Source of the DNA: Pseudomonadota bacterium
Lineage (GTDB): Bacteria; Pseudomonadota; Gammaproteobacteria; Xanthomonadales; Rhodanobacteraceae
NCBI GenBank assembly: GCA_018241365.1
Contig: JAFEDX010000191.1
Location: 39,218-103,217, forward strand
Direction: 5' to 3'
Length of the DNA: 64,000 nt
Part shown: one piece after another, positions 53,535 to 63,179 of the stretch
Position numbering within the stretch: the first letter of the stretch is position 1
Layout: each line of letters begins with the position of its first letter
Position numbers and translations under genes: made by a program
The notes under the pieces: model-generated
Told to the model about the DNA's origin: nothing
The model's database searches: none
The model's input: only the letters and a program-made list of their open reading frames with translations

Positions 53535-54941
53535 TCAGCAACCTTGTGGCAGGGGTGGAAGTTCGCGCCGCGCGCGTTCTGCCGCGGCAGCGAGGTCGAT
53601 GCCTTCCAGGCGGTCCCGGCCGGCCAGCAGGGCGTCCAGCAGTGCGTTCTGGTGGCGGTCGCGTTCGAGGCAGTCCGCATAGGGTACCGAGGTGAAGCTG
53701 ACCATTCGGTAATGCGATTTGAAATGCGTGGGCGCGTGCTCGGTCAACGCGGCGGCGAGTTCACGCTTCAGCAGGTAACGGGGATCGGCCACGCCGTCAC
53801 GCATCTCGATGTAGTTGGCCAGCGACATGGTGGCGATCGCATCGGCATTCGGCTTGCGCCGGCTCTCGAATTCGCTGAACGCTGCAGCCGGATCTCTTGG
53901 TTGTGCGGCCAGCAAGTCCGCCAACTCCACCGCGTCCTCGAAGCCTGCGTTCATGCCCTGGCCGTGGAACGGCACGATCGCGTGTGCGGCGTCGCCCAGC
54001 AGCAACGCGCGGCCACCGAGGTGCCAGTGGTCGAGGTACAGCGTCGCGAGTTGCCCAACCGGGTGCGCTGCCCAGTCGCGGTCGAAGGTCGGCATCAGCG
54101 CCAGCGCGTCGGCGAATTGCGTTTCGAAAAATGCGCGTGCGGCGGGGACATCCGGCAGCGTGGCGAAACTCGGGAATGTGCCCTCGTTTGGCAAGAACAG
54201 CGTGACGGTGAAGTTGCCTTCGGTGTTGGGCAGCGCGATGCACATGTAGTTGCCACGCGGCCAGATGTGCAGGGCGTTCGGCTCAAGTGCGAAACGTTCC
54301 ATCGTCATCCCGGCCAAGGAATGGCCGGGACCCAGTGCCAGGGACGGCAAATCACGTGCCGGGATCTCCAGCTCCTTGTAGCCGTGTCCAAGCGCTTCGA
54401 TGCGTTCGCCCAGATCGGCCACCCTGGACATGGCTGCACGCAAGGCGGAGCCGGCGCCGTCACAGCCCAGCAACAGTTCGGCACGATGCTCGCGCGCGAC
54501 GCCGTCGTGGCCGGCCAGCGTGATCGCCCCGGCATCGAAGTTGGCGTTCGTCAGCCCGGCGCTGAAATGCAGGTTCGCACCCGCGCGTTCGGCGGCATCC
54601 AGCAACAGGATGTTCAAGCCGCCGCGCGACACCGAGCGGATCACCTCGGTATCGTCAACGCCGTAGCGTTGCAGGTTGGTCGAGCCATCCAGTGCGTGCA
54701 CCATCCGGCCGCGCATCATCACCGCGTGCTGCAGCACCACGTCGGCCAGTCCGGCCTGCCGCAGCGCGTTCAATCCGCGCTCGGCCAGCGCGAGGTTGAT
54801 CGAGCGCCCGCCGAGGAACCCTTGCACACGCGGATCGGGCCGGCGTTCGAATACCTCGACTTCGAACCCGCGTTGCGCCAGTAGCGTCGCCAGCAGCGAC
54901 CCGACCAGACCGGCGCCGATGATCGTGAGGCGCGCGGTCAT
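53535..54941 (-). CDS. kmo: Kynurenine 3-monooxygenase
   Basis: 468-residue FAD monooxygenase that hydroxylates L-kynurenine. FAD-binding IGAGLVGS at the N-terminus, GGRSINLALAERG, and the second FAD motif LLLGDAAHAIVPFHGQGMNAGFED. A C-terminal hydrophobic/amphipathic region is typical of the family. The start at 54941 overlaps the kynU stop (ATGA). Confidence 0.96.
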   Translation of the reverse strand: MTARLTIIGAGLVGSLLATLLAQRGFEVEVFERRPDPRVQGFLGGRSINLALAERGLNALRQAGLADVVLQHAVMMRGRMVHALDGSTNLQRYGVDDTEVIRSVSRGGLNILLLDAAERAGANLHFSAGLTNANFDAGAITLAGHDGVAREHRAELLLGCDGAGSALRAAMSRVADLGERIEALGHGYKELEIPARDLPSLALGPGHSLAGMTMERFALEPNALHIWPRGNYMCIALPNTEGNFTVTLFLPNEGTFPSFATLPDVPAARAFFETQFADALALMPTFDRDWAAHPVGQLATLYLDHWHLGGRALLLGDAAHAIVPFHGQGMNAGFEDAVELADLLAAQPRDPAAAFSEFESRRKPNADAIATMSLANYIEMRDGVADPRYLLKRELAAALTEHAPTHFKSHYRMVSFTSVPYADCLERDRHQNALLDALLAGRDRLEGIDLAAAAERARRELPPLPQGC

Positions 54942-56227
54942 GCGTGGCGGGCCCGCCAGGCCCGCGCCGCTTCGGCGTAGCGCAGGCAATCGGCGTAGCT
55001 GTTGTAGAGCGGTGCGGGTGCGATGCGCATCACATCGGGTTCGCGCCAGTCGCCGAGCACCCCGTGCGCGGTCATGTAGTCGAACAGCGATTGGCCGGCG
55101 GCGCGACCGGCGCGCACGCGTAGCGACAATTGCGCGCCGCGGCGATCCGGTTCACGCGGCGTGAGGATCTCCAGCGTGTCAGGAAGTTGCGTTTCGATCA
55201 GCCACGCGAGATAGCCGGTCAGGTGTACCGACTTTTCGCGCAGGCGTTGCATGCCGGCGCGTTGGAAGATTTCCAGCGACACGCGCAACGGCGCCAGCGC
55301 CAGGATCGGCGGATTGGACAGCTGCCAACCTTCGGCGCCGGGCGCGGGATCGAACTCCGGGCGCATTTCGAAGCGTGTCGCTGCGTTGCGTCCCCACCAG
55401 CCTTCGAAGCGCGGCAGCTTCGCGTGTGCGTGACGCGCGTGCACGAACGCGCCGGCGACCGCGCCGGGGCCGGAGTTCAGGTATTTGTAGGAACACCAGG
55501 CGGCGAAGTCGCAATCCGAATCGTGCAGGTGCAGGTCGACGTTGCCGGCGGCGTGCGCGCAGTCGAATCCGACCACGCAGCCTTGCGCGTGTGCAAGCCG
55601 GGTGATTTCCGCAAGATCGAACACCTGTCCGGTGAGGTATTGCACGCCGGGCAGCAGCACCAGCGTCGTGCGCCTGCCGTGTTCGGCCAGCGTGCGCTCG
55701 ATGGCCGCCACCGAGAGCGTGCCGTTGGGCTCGTCGGCGTCGAGCTCAATCAGAGCCTCGGCGGGGTCATGGCCGTGGAAGCGGATCTGCGACGCGGCGA
55801 GGTCGCGGTCGGAAGGAAACGCGTGGCGCTCGATCAGGATCGCGTGGCGTTCTGCGGTCGGCCGGTAGAAGCTCGCCATCAGCAGGTGCAGGTTCGCGGT
55901 CAGCGAATTCATCGCGACGACTTCGATGGGATCGGCGCCGACCACTTCGGCCAGTGCAGCGCGCACTTCACGGTGGTACGGCAACCATGGATGCCGCGCA
56001 TGCAGGTGGCCTTCGACGCCCAGCCGTGCCCAGTCGTCGAGTTCGTCGAGCAGCGCCTGGCGGACGCCGCGCGGCTGCAGGCCCAGCGAATTGCCGACCA
56101 GATAGGTTTGCGCGCCGTCGCCGTGCGGCGGAATCAGGAACTCGTCGCGGAAAGCGTGCAGCGGGTCGGCCGCGTCCAGCGCGCGGGCCCAGTCGGCATC
56201 CGCGCGGAACGCATCGACGGCTGCCAT
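54938..56227 (-). CDS. kynU: Kynureninase
   Basis: 429-residue PLP enzyme that cleaves kynurenine or 3-hydroxykynurenine to (3-hydroxy)anthranilate and alanine. The PLP lysine is in CSYKYLNSGPG; supporting motifs are FDCAHAAGNVDLHLHD and GWWGRN. ATG 56227 gives a TGATG junction with the upstream gene; GTG 56230 would give GTGA. With kmo and ACMSD it fits 3-hydroxyanthranilate formation. Confidence 0.96.
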   Translation of the reverse strand: MAAVDAFRADADWARALDAADPLHAFRDEFLIPPHGDGAQTYLVGNSLGLQPRGVRQALLDELDDWARLGVEGHLHARHPWLPYHREVRAALAEVVGADPIEVVAMNSLTANLHLLMASFYRPTAERHAILIERHAFPSDRDLAASQIRFHGHDPAEALIELDADEPNGTLSVAAIERTLAEHGRRTTLVLLPGVQYLTGQVFDLAEITRLAHAQGCVVGFDCAHAAGNVDLHLHDSDCDFAAWCSYKYLNSGPGAVAGAFVHARHAHAKLPRFEGWWGRNAATRFEMRPEFDPAPGAEGWQLSNPPILALAPLRVSLEIFQRAGMQRLREKSVHLTGYLAWLIETQLPDTLEILTPREPDRRGAQLSLRVRAGRAAGQSLFDYMTAHGVLGDWREPDVMRIAPAPLYNSYADCLRYAEAARAWRARHA

Positions 56228-56751
56228 CACGGCGCCTTTTCGACGGCGGTGACGATAGCCTGGCAGCCCGCGTCGAACGTCGCACGCCAGTCGGGTGGTG
56301 CGGTGTCGGGCCGGATGCAGCGCACCTGGATCGCGAGGTTGGAGCGGAACGCGTAAACCTCGGTGTACGCATTCTTCTCGTGGTTTTCGGTGGCCGTGTA
56401 ACGCAGGCTGGAACTGTTGTTCCCCACCGAGTTGATGGCGGCATAGCCCGGCAGCTTGCGCGCGCGATCGGTGCCGTCGTTGACGAATTTCTGGAAGCCC
56501 GCGACACCATCGACCTGTTCGGCGGTCACCGTGATGCGCGCCAGTGCATTGGCATCATTCGGTGTCTTGACCTGCAGGGCGATGAACTGGCGCGGACCGT
56601 CCAGTTTTTCCATCAACATGGGCCAGGCGTCGGTGGCCGAGAATTTCACCGCGCCGTTGGCGAGTGAATAATCGGCCGCGAACGCGGCAGGGGCGCACGC
56701 AAGCGCACAGGTACAGAACAGCGCGATGCAGGATCGGGTCAGGCGATTCAT
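56227..56751 (-). CDS. Exported hypothetical protein in the kynurenine operon
   Basis: 174-residue protein with a clear signal peptide (1-25, CAPAAFA). The mature part begins DYSLANGAVKFSATDAWPMLMEKLDG and has two Cys near the C-terminus (CIRPDTAP, DAGC) that could form a disulfide. I do not recognise a domain. It is overlapped by 4 bases with the ACMSD stop and coupled to kynU, so it is translated with a cytoplasmic pathway although it is exported. Confidence 0.8.
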   Translation of the reverse strand: MNRLTRSCIALFCTCALACAPAAFAADYSLANGAVKFSATDAWPMLMEKLDGPRQFIALQVKTPNDANALARITVTAEQVDGVAGFQKFVNDGTDRARKLPGYAAINSVGNNSSSLRYTATENHEKNAYTEVYAFRSNLAIQVRCIRPDTAPPDWRATFDAGCQAIVTAVEKAP

Positions 56752-57773
56752 GCTGCCTCCGCAGGGTGGATGAAGCGTTGCTTGGGCAATCCCAGCCATT
56801 CCAGCGCGGCGCCGTGGAACAGGCGCCCGCGCTGCAGCTCGGGAAGATTCAGGGCATCGATGCCGCTGCCGGGCTGTTGCTCGCCGAGCGGGAACGGATA
56901 GTCCGTGCCCAGCATCACGCGGTCGTCGCCGACCACGTCCAGCAGGTAACGCAGTGCCTGCGGGTCGTGCACGCAGGAATCGAAGAACAGCCGCTTGAAG
57001 TATTCGCGCGGCGCGCGCGCGTTGTCGGTGGCGACCAGATCCGGGCGCATGCGGAAACCATGTTCGATGCGGCCGATCGTGTACGGAAACGAACCGCCAC
57101 CGTGCGCGAACGCGATGCGCAGATTCGGCAGGCGTTCCAGTACGCCGCCGAAGATCAGGCAGCAGGCTGCACGCGATTGCTCCGCTGGCATGCCGACCAG
57201 CCACGGCAGCCAGTATTTCGGCATCGATTCCTTGCCCATCATGTCCCACGGATGCACCAGGATCGCGGCGCCGAGGTCGGCGGCGGCTTCGAAGAACGGG
57301 AACAGTTCGGGAGCGTCGAGGTTCCAGTCGTTGACGTGCGAGCCGATCTGCACGCCCTGCAACCCGAGTTGCTCGATGCAGTGTTCCATTTCCTCGATCG
57401 CCAGCCGCGGCGACTGCAGCGGCACCGTACCGATGCCGGCGTAGTGTTGCGGGTATTCGCGGCAAACCCCGGCCGCGTGCGCATTCAAATGGCGGTGCAG
57501 TTCGCGCGCCTGGTTGGGTTGGGCCCAGTACGAAAACAGCACCGGCACGGTCGAGATCACCTGCACGTCCACGCCGAGTTTGCCGCATTCATCCCTGCGG
57601 AATTCCGCGTCGAAGGAGTTCTGCCATACCTCGCGGAAAAACTTGCCGTCGCGGTAGATGCGGTGGCGGCCCTCCGCGTTCACCATCACCGGGAAGCGCG
57701 CATCGCCGTATTTCTCGGCCAGGTTCGGCCACTCGGGCGGCAGGATGTGCGAGTGGATGTCGATCTTGAGCAT
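56748..57773 (-). CDS. 2-amino-3-carboxymuconate-6-semialdehyde decarboxylase (ACMSD)
   Basis: 341-residue amidohydrolase that decarboxylates ACMS, diverting the kynurenine pathway from quinolinate/NAD toward degradation. N-terminal KIDIHSHILPPEWP with zinc ligands His7 and His9 is characteristic of ACMSD. ILVHPWDMM, FAHGGGSFPY and LGTDYPFPLG supply the other metal and catalytic residues. First gene of a four- or five-gene operon. 3-Hydroxyanthranilate dioxygenase and tryptophan dioxygenase are not in the window. Confidence 0.93.
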   Translation of the reverse strand: MLKIDIHSHILPPEWPNLAEKYGDARFPVMVNAEGRHRIYRDGKFFREVWQNSFDAEFRRDECGKLGVDVQVISTVPVLFSYWAQPNQARELHRHLNAHAAGVCREYPQHYAGIGTVPLQSPRLAIEEMEHCIEQLGLQGVQIGSHVNDWNLDAPELFPFFEAAADLGAAILVHPWDMMGKESMPKYWLPWLVGMPAEQSRAACCLIFGGVLERLPNLRIAFAHGGGSFPYTIGRIEHGFRMRPDLVATDNARAPREYFKRLFFDSCVHDPQALRYLLDVVGDDRVMLGTDYPFPLGEQQPGSGIDALNLPELQRGRLFHGAALEWLGLPKQRFIHPAEAA

Positions 57774-57894
57774 GCCGGAATTATAGGCGACGCATGTGGA
57801 ACCGCAGGAGTGGATCTGTCCGCGAGCTGCATCGATTTCACACATTTCGCCGGTTTGCGCGCATCATTGCCGGGTCGGACAGGCGGGGGCTGGC

Positions 57895-59700
57895 GTGGAC
57901 GGGCTCTGGCAACGGTTGAAGCAGCGCAAGCTGGTGCAGTGGCTGGCGGCTTACGTCGCCGCCTGCTTCGCATTGATCCAGGTGCTGGACGTGGTGGCGC
58001 AGCGCTTCGGGTTGCCGGGCCTGATCGAGAACCTGATCATCCTGGCGATGGCGATCGGGTTTTTCGTCGTCGCGGTGCTGGCGTGGTACCACGGCGAGCG
58101 CGGCGCGCAGCGGGTCGGTGGCACGGAGCTCCTGATCATCGCCTTGCTGCTCGCGATTGGCGGCGGTGCGTTGTGGGCCTATGCGCATGCTCCGCAAGTG
58201 GCGATGAACCCGGCAGTCGCCGTTGCCTCGGAATCGGTGGTTCCGAATACCGATACTGCAGGCCTTCCCACCACCCCACTTTTGTCCGCTCCGGAGAAAT
58301 CAGTCGCCGTGCTTCCGTTCGCGAATGAGAGCGGCAAGCCGGACGAGCGATTCTTCTCCGACGGGTTGTCGGAAGACCTGATCACGGCGTTGTCGCAGTT
58401 CGCGGGCCTGAAGGTCATCAGCCGCAATTCGGCGTTCCAGTTCCGGAACAGCAAGGACACCGCAGCCGAGATCGGCAAGGCGCTTGGCGTCGCGCATCTG
58501 CTGGAAGGTTCGGTGCAGCGCGCGCAGGACGAGGTGCGCATCACCGCGACGCTGGTGAACGCGGCCGACGGGACGGTGCTTTGGTCGCAGCGTTACGACA
58601 AGCCGTACAAGGATTTGTTCGCACTGCAGGACGCGATCACCAGGGCGGTTGCCGCGGCATTGCAGGCAAAACTGATGGCCGCGCCCGGTGCGGTGGTGCA
58701 AAGTGATCGGCCGCCCAGCGGCAATCTCGGTGCGTACTCGGCCTTCATGCAAGGTCAGGCAGCCATGGTGCTCGGGGACCTGTGCGGCACATCTGGTGCG
58801 CTCGCCGATTTCCGAGAAGCCATCCGTCTTGATCCGCGCTATGCGCTCGCCTATGCGCAGCTTTCCCGGTGCTGGGTCGGCGCATTCCGCACCTACCACA
58901 CGCCTGATGAAGGAGCGCAGGATGCCGCACAGGCACGGGCGGCGGTCCGAACCGCGTTGGCACTAGACCCGGATCTGGCCGCAGCGCGCGTCGCCCATGC
59001 GTTTGCCCTTTACAACGTGGATTTCGATTGGTACGGGGCGGAATCGGAATACCGGCATGCGTTGCAGCTGGCGCCGAACGACCCTGCGGCGAAGGCCGGT
59101 CTTGGGGACGTGCTGGCGACACTCGGGCGGCTCCGGTCAGCGATCGACTTGCAACGCGCGGCGCTCAAACTCGATCCGCGCAGCGCCTTCTCCTGGATGT
59201 CCCTGGCTACGACGCTGACCGGCAGCGGGCAATTCGACGCAGCGGATCGGGCGTGCCAAACGAGCCTTGCATTGAACAAGGGGGTAGGTTTCTGCGATTG
59301 GCAACGGGTGATCATTGAGGTGCTGCGCGGCAACGCGCAGCGTGCAATGACGCTTGCACGTGAGGTACCTTCTACGGGTGGATGGCAAAGCCTTGCCATC
59401 GCGGCCGCCGCGCAAATCGGGCCCAGCCGCGCCGACGCCGATGCAGCCATGCAGCATGCCATCTCGGATAATGCCGAGGAGAACGGCAACTATCAGATCG
59501 CCGAGCTGTACGCACTGCGGAGTGATCCGGACAACATGTTCAAGTATCTGGAACGCGCGTGGGACCAGCGTGATTCGGGTGTCGGACTCCTGCTTCAGGA
59601 TCCAGTGATCCTGCGCTACCGCAACGACCCCCGCTTCGCCGCGTTCTGCAGGAAGGTCGGCCTGCCCACCACCACCGACGCCGTCGCCATGAAGCCGTAG
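57895..59700 (+). CDS. Membrane TolB-like/TPR protein
   Basis: 601-residue protein. Membrane segments lie at about 14-35, 44-66 and 78-96. Then a linker, a TolB/FlgO-like domain (about 138-270: SVAVLPFANESGKPDERFFSDGLSEDLITALSQF in part, LLEGSVQRAQDEVRI) and TPR repeats to the end. It shares the TolB/TPR core with the TIR protein at 3081, with membrane helices in place of TIR. The GTG at 57895 directly precedes the conserved DGLWQRLKQRKLVQW. Divergent from the kynurenine operon. Function unknown. Confidence 0.85.
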   Translation: MDGLWQRLKQRKLVQWLAAYVAACFALIQVLDVVAQRFGLPGLIENLIILAMAIGFFVVAVLAWYHGERGAQRVGGTELLIIALLLAIGGGALWAYAHAPQVAMNPAVAVASESVVPNTDTAGLPTTPLLSAPEKSVAVLPFANESGKPDERFFSDGLSEDLITALSQFAGLKVISRNSAFQFRNSKDTAAEIGKALGVAHLLEGSVQRAQDEVRITATLVNAADGTVLWSQRYDKPYKDLFALQDAITRAVAAALQAKLMAAPGAVVQSDRPPSGNLGAYSAFMQGQAAMVLGDLCGTSGALADFREAIRLDPRYALAYAQLSRCWVGAFRTYHTPDEGAQDAAQARAAVRTALALDPDLAAARVAHAFALYNVDFDWYGAESEYRHALQLAPNDPAAKAGLGDVLATLGRLRSAIDLQRAALKLDPRSAFSWMSLATTLTGSGQFDAADRACQTSLALNKGVGFCDWQRVIIEVLRGNAQRAMTLAREVPSTGGWQSLAIAAAAQIGPSRADADAAMQHAISDNAEENGNYQIAELYALRSDPDNMFKYLERAWDQRDSGVGLLLQDPVILRYRNDPRFAAFCRKVGLPTTTDAVAMKP

Positions 59701-59773
59701 GAGCGAGCGTGCTCGCGACGTCGGGCGCTTTGGTTGCGAGCGGGCCCAACGTCGCCTGCACGCAGGCTCCTAC
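59697..59773. repeat. REP-type inverted pair (GTAGGAGC family), copy C
   Basis: Units at 59697-59719 (GTAGGAGC...CTCGCGAC) and, reversed, 59751-59773 (GTCGCC...GGCTCCTAC). The pair fills the whole gap between two convergent genes. It provides the TAG stops of both: 59698-59700 for the TPR protein and 59772-59770 for the FUSC gene. Confidence 0.8.
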
Positions 59774-61887
59774 GTATTCACCTCGCGCGCCTGCGCCAGC
59801 ACGTGCAGTACCGAGTCGATCGCATCGACGATGCGGTCGCTGGCGTCGAGCAGGGCAGCGTCAAGCGGGCTTGCAGCGTCGCCGTGGCTGGGGTACAGCG
59901 ACGCGGCCAGCGTACGGCGCGCTTCACGCAGCGCGAAGGTTCCGTTCGGTTCGCGGTGCTCGCGTACCGCATCGGCGGCAGCGGTCAGCGCCGCCGCACA
60001 CGCATCGGCGAACGCGATGACGCCCGCCGGCATCCGTCCGCCGGGCGCATCGTCGCGTACGGCTTCCAGCACCATGGCGGCACGCACAAGGCGGTTGGCC
60101 TGCGCTACCAGCGCCTCGGCGCGCGGCAGGTTGACCCGACTGGCCGGCTCCGCGCGCAGGCGGTCGAGCGAAGCTTGTGCGTCGCTGCGCGCCGCGCGCG
60201 CCGCGCTGCGGGTCTCGCGGCGCGTGCGTGCGTCGCCGTGCAGCACCGCACCGAGGTAGTCGCGATAGCTTTCGAGCACGCCCGCCAGCACCGCGCGTTC
60301 GCGCCCGCGTTCCCAGGTTGGCCAAATGAGATAGGCCGCAAGAGCCAGGGCGCTGGCGACTGCGGTGTCGATGGCGCGCGCCGTGACGGCGCCTTCCGCG
60401 GGAATGCCGTAGAACGACAACAGGATCACGACGAGGCCGGTCAGGCACACCACTGCGACACCGTAATGCACCGTGGCCAGCTCACGGAAAGCGAAGCACA
60501 GCACCGCCATCAGGGCCAATGCTGCCCAGAAATTGCCGACACCGCCGAAGTGCAGCACCGCGGTGGTCAGCAACAGGCCGACCAGGGTACCGCCGGTGCG
60601 CAACAAGCCAACCCGCCAGGTGGCGCCGAAGTCCGCGCGCAGCACGATCGCCACGGTCATCGGCAGCCAGTAGCCGCGTGACAAGGGCAGACGCTGCGAC
60701 ATCAGCATCGCGATCGCGAGGCATACGCCACAGCGCAGGGCGTGCCGGAACGCGGGGGAATCCACCCGCAAGTTGGCGCGCAGGGTCTGGATCGGGTCTG
60801 CCGGACGCAGCGCCAGCGGCAGGCGCAGCTCGGCCTGTTGCGCACGGATTTCACCGCGGCTGCCGGCGGTGTCGGCATTGCGTGCGGCCGCGCGCAATTG
60901 CCCGCCGAGGGCCGCGGCGCGCGCGTTGGCCACGTCGCGGATCCAGTCCTGCGCCGGGTCGGGAGTTGCGGGGCCGGCGAGCGCTGCGCACGCGGCTTCG
61001 AATTGCGCGATCGCCACCCCCGTGCGCGGAGGCTCGGCTTGTTCGAGCGCATTCGCGATGGCGTCCAGTACCGACGCGGCGCATTCCCGTACTGCTTGCA
61101 AGGCATCGCGCAGGTGCTCCGATTCGCTCGTGGATTGCAGGTCGGCCAGTGCGAACAGTTCCATCCGGATGCGTTCAGCGAGTTCGGCGAGCGTGCGGAA
61201 GGCTTCGACCGCGCGGCCGCGCGCCCGGCCCTCACCGAACAGTGCAGCCTGCAACTCGTTGAGCGAAGGCGGGATCGTCGCGGCATCACCGTGCCGCACG
61301 TGTGCCTTGGCGGTTTCGGCCAGCCCGCGCAGCGCGTGCGCCAGCGCCATGCGCTCGGGTCGGTAGCGTTGCAGCGGCCACGCCGCGACCGCGAACAGGG
61401 TCAGCAACACGCCGCCGGCGAAGATCAAGCCGGCCACGCCGAGTGCCTGCAGCGGTGGCGCGGGATCGGCACCAAGAACCGCCAGCAGGATCATGCTGGT
61501 CAGGCCGGCGCGGGTGGCGTGCGGTCCGATCGCGACCAGGAATGCAGCGGCGAAACCCCACAACGCGACGGCCACCACCATCGCCGCCGGCCAGTGCCCG
61601 AGCGTCTGCCCCGCGAACGCGGCGACGCCCGCCGCGCACGCGGTCAGCAGCATGCGTTGCAGGCGCAACCGGTACGGTCCCGGCTGGTCGGCGAACATGG
61701 TGTTGAGCGCGCCCGTCGACACGCCGAGGCCTATGCCGAGGTGTCCGCAGGCGGCGCCGACGGCCAGCGGCAGCACGATCGCGGCGGTATTGCGCAGGGC
61801 CACGACGTGCGGTACGTCGCGCTTGCCGGTCTGCACCAGCGTGTGCAGCAGCGGACGATCCTGCAGGCGCGCGGCGAGAGCGTTCAT
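59770..61887 (-). CDS. FUSC family membrane protein (YccS/AaeB-like)
   Basis: 705-residue protein with two clusters of membrane segments (about 28-175 and 395-540) separated by a helical soluble region: the FUSC duplication seen in YccS and the aromatic acid exporter AaeB. The second half has RGYWLPMTVAIVLRADFGATWRVGLLRTGGTLVGLLL. The presumed role is export of aromatic or other small acids; the nearby kynurenine operon makes this attractive but unproven. ATG 61887 gives the family N-terminus; the longer frame is spurious. Confidence 0.88.
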   Translation of the reverse strand: MNALAARLQDRPLLHTLVQTGKRDVPHVVALRNTAAIVLPLAVGAACGHLGIGLGVSTGALNTMFADQPGPYRLRLQRMLLTACAAGVAAFAGQTLGHWPAAMVVAVALWGFAAAFLVAIGPHATRAGLTSMILLAVLGADPAPPLQALGVAGLIFAGGVLLTLFAVAAWPLQRYRPERMALAHALRGLAETAKAHVRHGDAATIPPSLNELQAALFGEGRARGRAVEAFRTLAELAERIRMELFALADLQSTSESEHLRDALQAVRECAASVLDAIANALEQAEPPRTGVAIAQFEAACAALAGPATPDPAQDWIRDVANARAAALGGQLRAAARNADTAGSRGEIRAQQAELRLPLALRPADPIQTLRANLRVDSPAFRHALRCGVCLAIAMLMSQRLPLSRGYWLPMTVAIVLRADFGATWRVGLLRTGGTLVGLLLTTAVLHFGGVGNFWAALALMAVLCFAFRELATVHYGVAVVCLTGLVVILLSFYGIPAEGAVTARAIDTAVASALALAAYLIWPTWERGRERAVLAGVLESYRDYLGAVLHGDARTRRETRSAARAARSDAQASLDRLRAEPASRVNLPRAEALVAQANRLVRAAMVLEAVRDDAPGGRMPAGVIAFADACAAALTAAADAVREHREPNGTFALREARRTLAASLYPSHGDAASPLDAALLDASDRIVDAIDSVLHVLAQAREVNT

Positions 61888-61928
61888 CCGCGCATTGTGC
61901 CGGAAGGCGCGGCGCTGTCGCCGCGGGG

Positions 61929-62990
61929 TCAGGCTTCGCCGGTATTGGCGGTATGCATCAGCCGCGCGCGTGCCGCGTCGACATCGAGGTGTTCGGCGGC
62001 CAGCCACGCGTCGTTGTAGTAGGTGCCTGCGTAGCGTTCGCCGCCGTCGCAGATCAACGTGACCACCGGCCCCTTTTCGCCGGCTGCCTTCATTTCGCAC
62101 ATGAGCTGCAGCGCGCCGGCGAAATTGGTGCCGGTCGAACCGCCGCAGCGGCGGCCCAGCAACTTTTCCAGCACCCGCAGGGCCGCCATGGAATCGACAT
62201 CGGGAACGCGCAGCATGCGGTCGATCACCTCGGGCAGGAACGAGGGTTCGACGCGCGGGCGGCCGATGCCCTCGATGCGCGAGCCGCATTCCAGCGTCAG
62301 CGTGGCGTCGCGGGTCCGGAAATAATCGAGGAACACCGAGTTTTCTGGGTCCACCACCGCAAGGCGCGTTTCACCGCGCTGCGCGCTGCCGTAGCGGATG
62401 TAGCGACCCAGCGTAGCCGAAGTGCCGCCGGTGCCGGCGCTGACCACGACCCAGCGTGGCACCGGATCCGGTTCACGTTGCATCTGGCGGAAGATCGATT
62501 CCGCGATGTTGTTGTTGCCACGCCAGTCGGTGGCGCGCTCGGCGTAGGTGAACTGGTCCATGTAATGCCCACTGCGCGTGTCGGCGAGTTCGCGCGCCGC
62601 ACCGTACACGTCGGTGCCGTCGATCAGGTGGCACATGCCGCCGAAGAATTCGATCTGCGCGATCTTCTGCTTCGAGGTGCGGCGTGGCATCACCGCGATG
62701 AAGGGGAGGGCCAGCAGGCGCGCGAAGTAGGCTTCGGAAATCGCGGTGCTGCCGCTGGAAGCTTCGATCACGGGGCGGTCGCGGTCCAGCCAGCCGTTGC
62801 AGATCGCGTACAGGAACAGCGAACGCCCGAGGCGATGCTTGAGGCTGCCGGTGGGATGTACCGACTCGTCCTTGAAGTAGAGCGGGATGCCGGGAAACGC
62901 CGGCAGGTCGAGGCGGATCAGGTGCGTGTCCGCCGACCGCGCGGCCTCGGCCTCGAGCGTGGCGATCGCGTGGCGTATCCAGGCATGCAT
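61929..62990 (-). CDS. PLP-dependent cysteine synthase-family protein (Cds1-like)
   Basis: 353-residue fold-type II PLP enzyme. The lysine is Lys51 in [26 protein letters not shown] resembles the substrate-binding Asn/Ser loop, and [13 protein letters not shown] is the phosphate loop. [13 protein letters not shown] lies near the C-terminus. It is closer to the Cds1-type L-cysteine desulfhydrase group than to CysK/CysM (N-terminal [24 protein letters not shown]). Reaction, whether desulfhydration or synthesis, cannot be settled by eye. No strong ribosome-binding site at ATG 62990. Confidence 0.85.
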   Translation of the reverse strand: MHAWIRHAIATLEAEAARSADTHLIRLDLPAFPGIPLYFKDESVHPTGSLKHRLGRSLFLYAICNGWLDRDRPVIEASSGSTAISEAYFARLLALPFIAVMPRRTSKQKIAQIEFFGGMCHLIDGTDVYGAARELADTRSGHYMDQFTYAERATDWRGNNNIAESIFRQMQREPDPVPRWVVVSAGTGGTSATLGRYIRYGSAQRGETRLAVVDPENSVFLDYFRTRDATLTLECGSRIEGIGRPRVEPSFLPEVIDRMLRVPDVDSMAALRVLEKLLGRRCGGSTGTNFAGALQLMCEMKAAGEKGPVVTLICDGGERYAGTYYNDAWLAAEHLDVDAARARLMHTANTGEA

Positions 62991-63111
62991 CGCGGCATTG
63001 TAATGGTGGGGCCGCAGCTCGCGTGCAGAAAGGGTGCGACGGCACGCATGGTGAGTGATGGCGTGATCGGGCCCGCATGACACGCTTGGGTGCCCATCGC
63101 CATCTCCGCGC

Positions 63112-63140
63112 TTGCTTTTGCGGGATACGCGGTTTAGGGT
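63112..63140 (+). promoter_or_regulatory. Candidate promoter of the response regulator gene
   Basis: TTGCTT (63112-63117), 17 bases, TAGGGT (63135-63140), 39 bases before the ATG at 63180. A Shine-Dalgarno GGGGAG lies at 63168-63173. Confidence 0.4.
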
Positions 63141-63179
63141 TGCCGTGAGCCTGCGCCGGCAGGCCATGGGGAGACCGGC

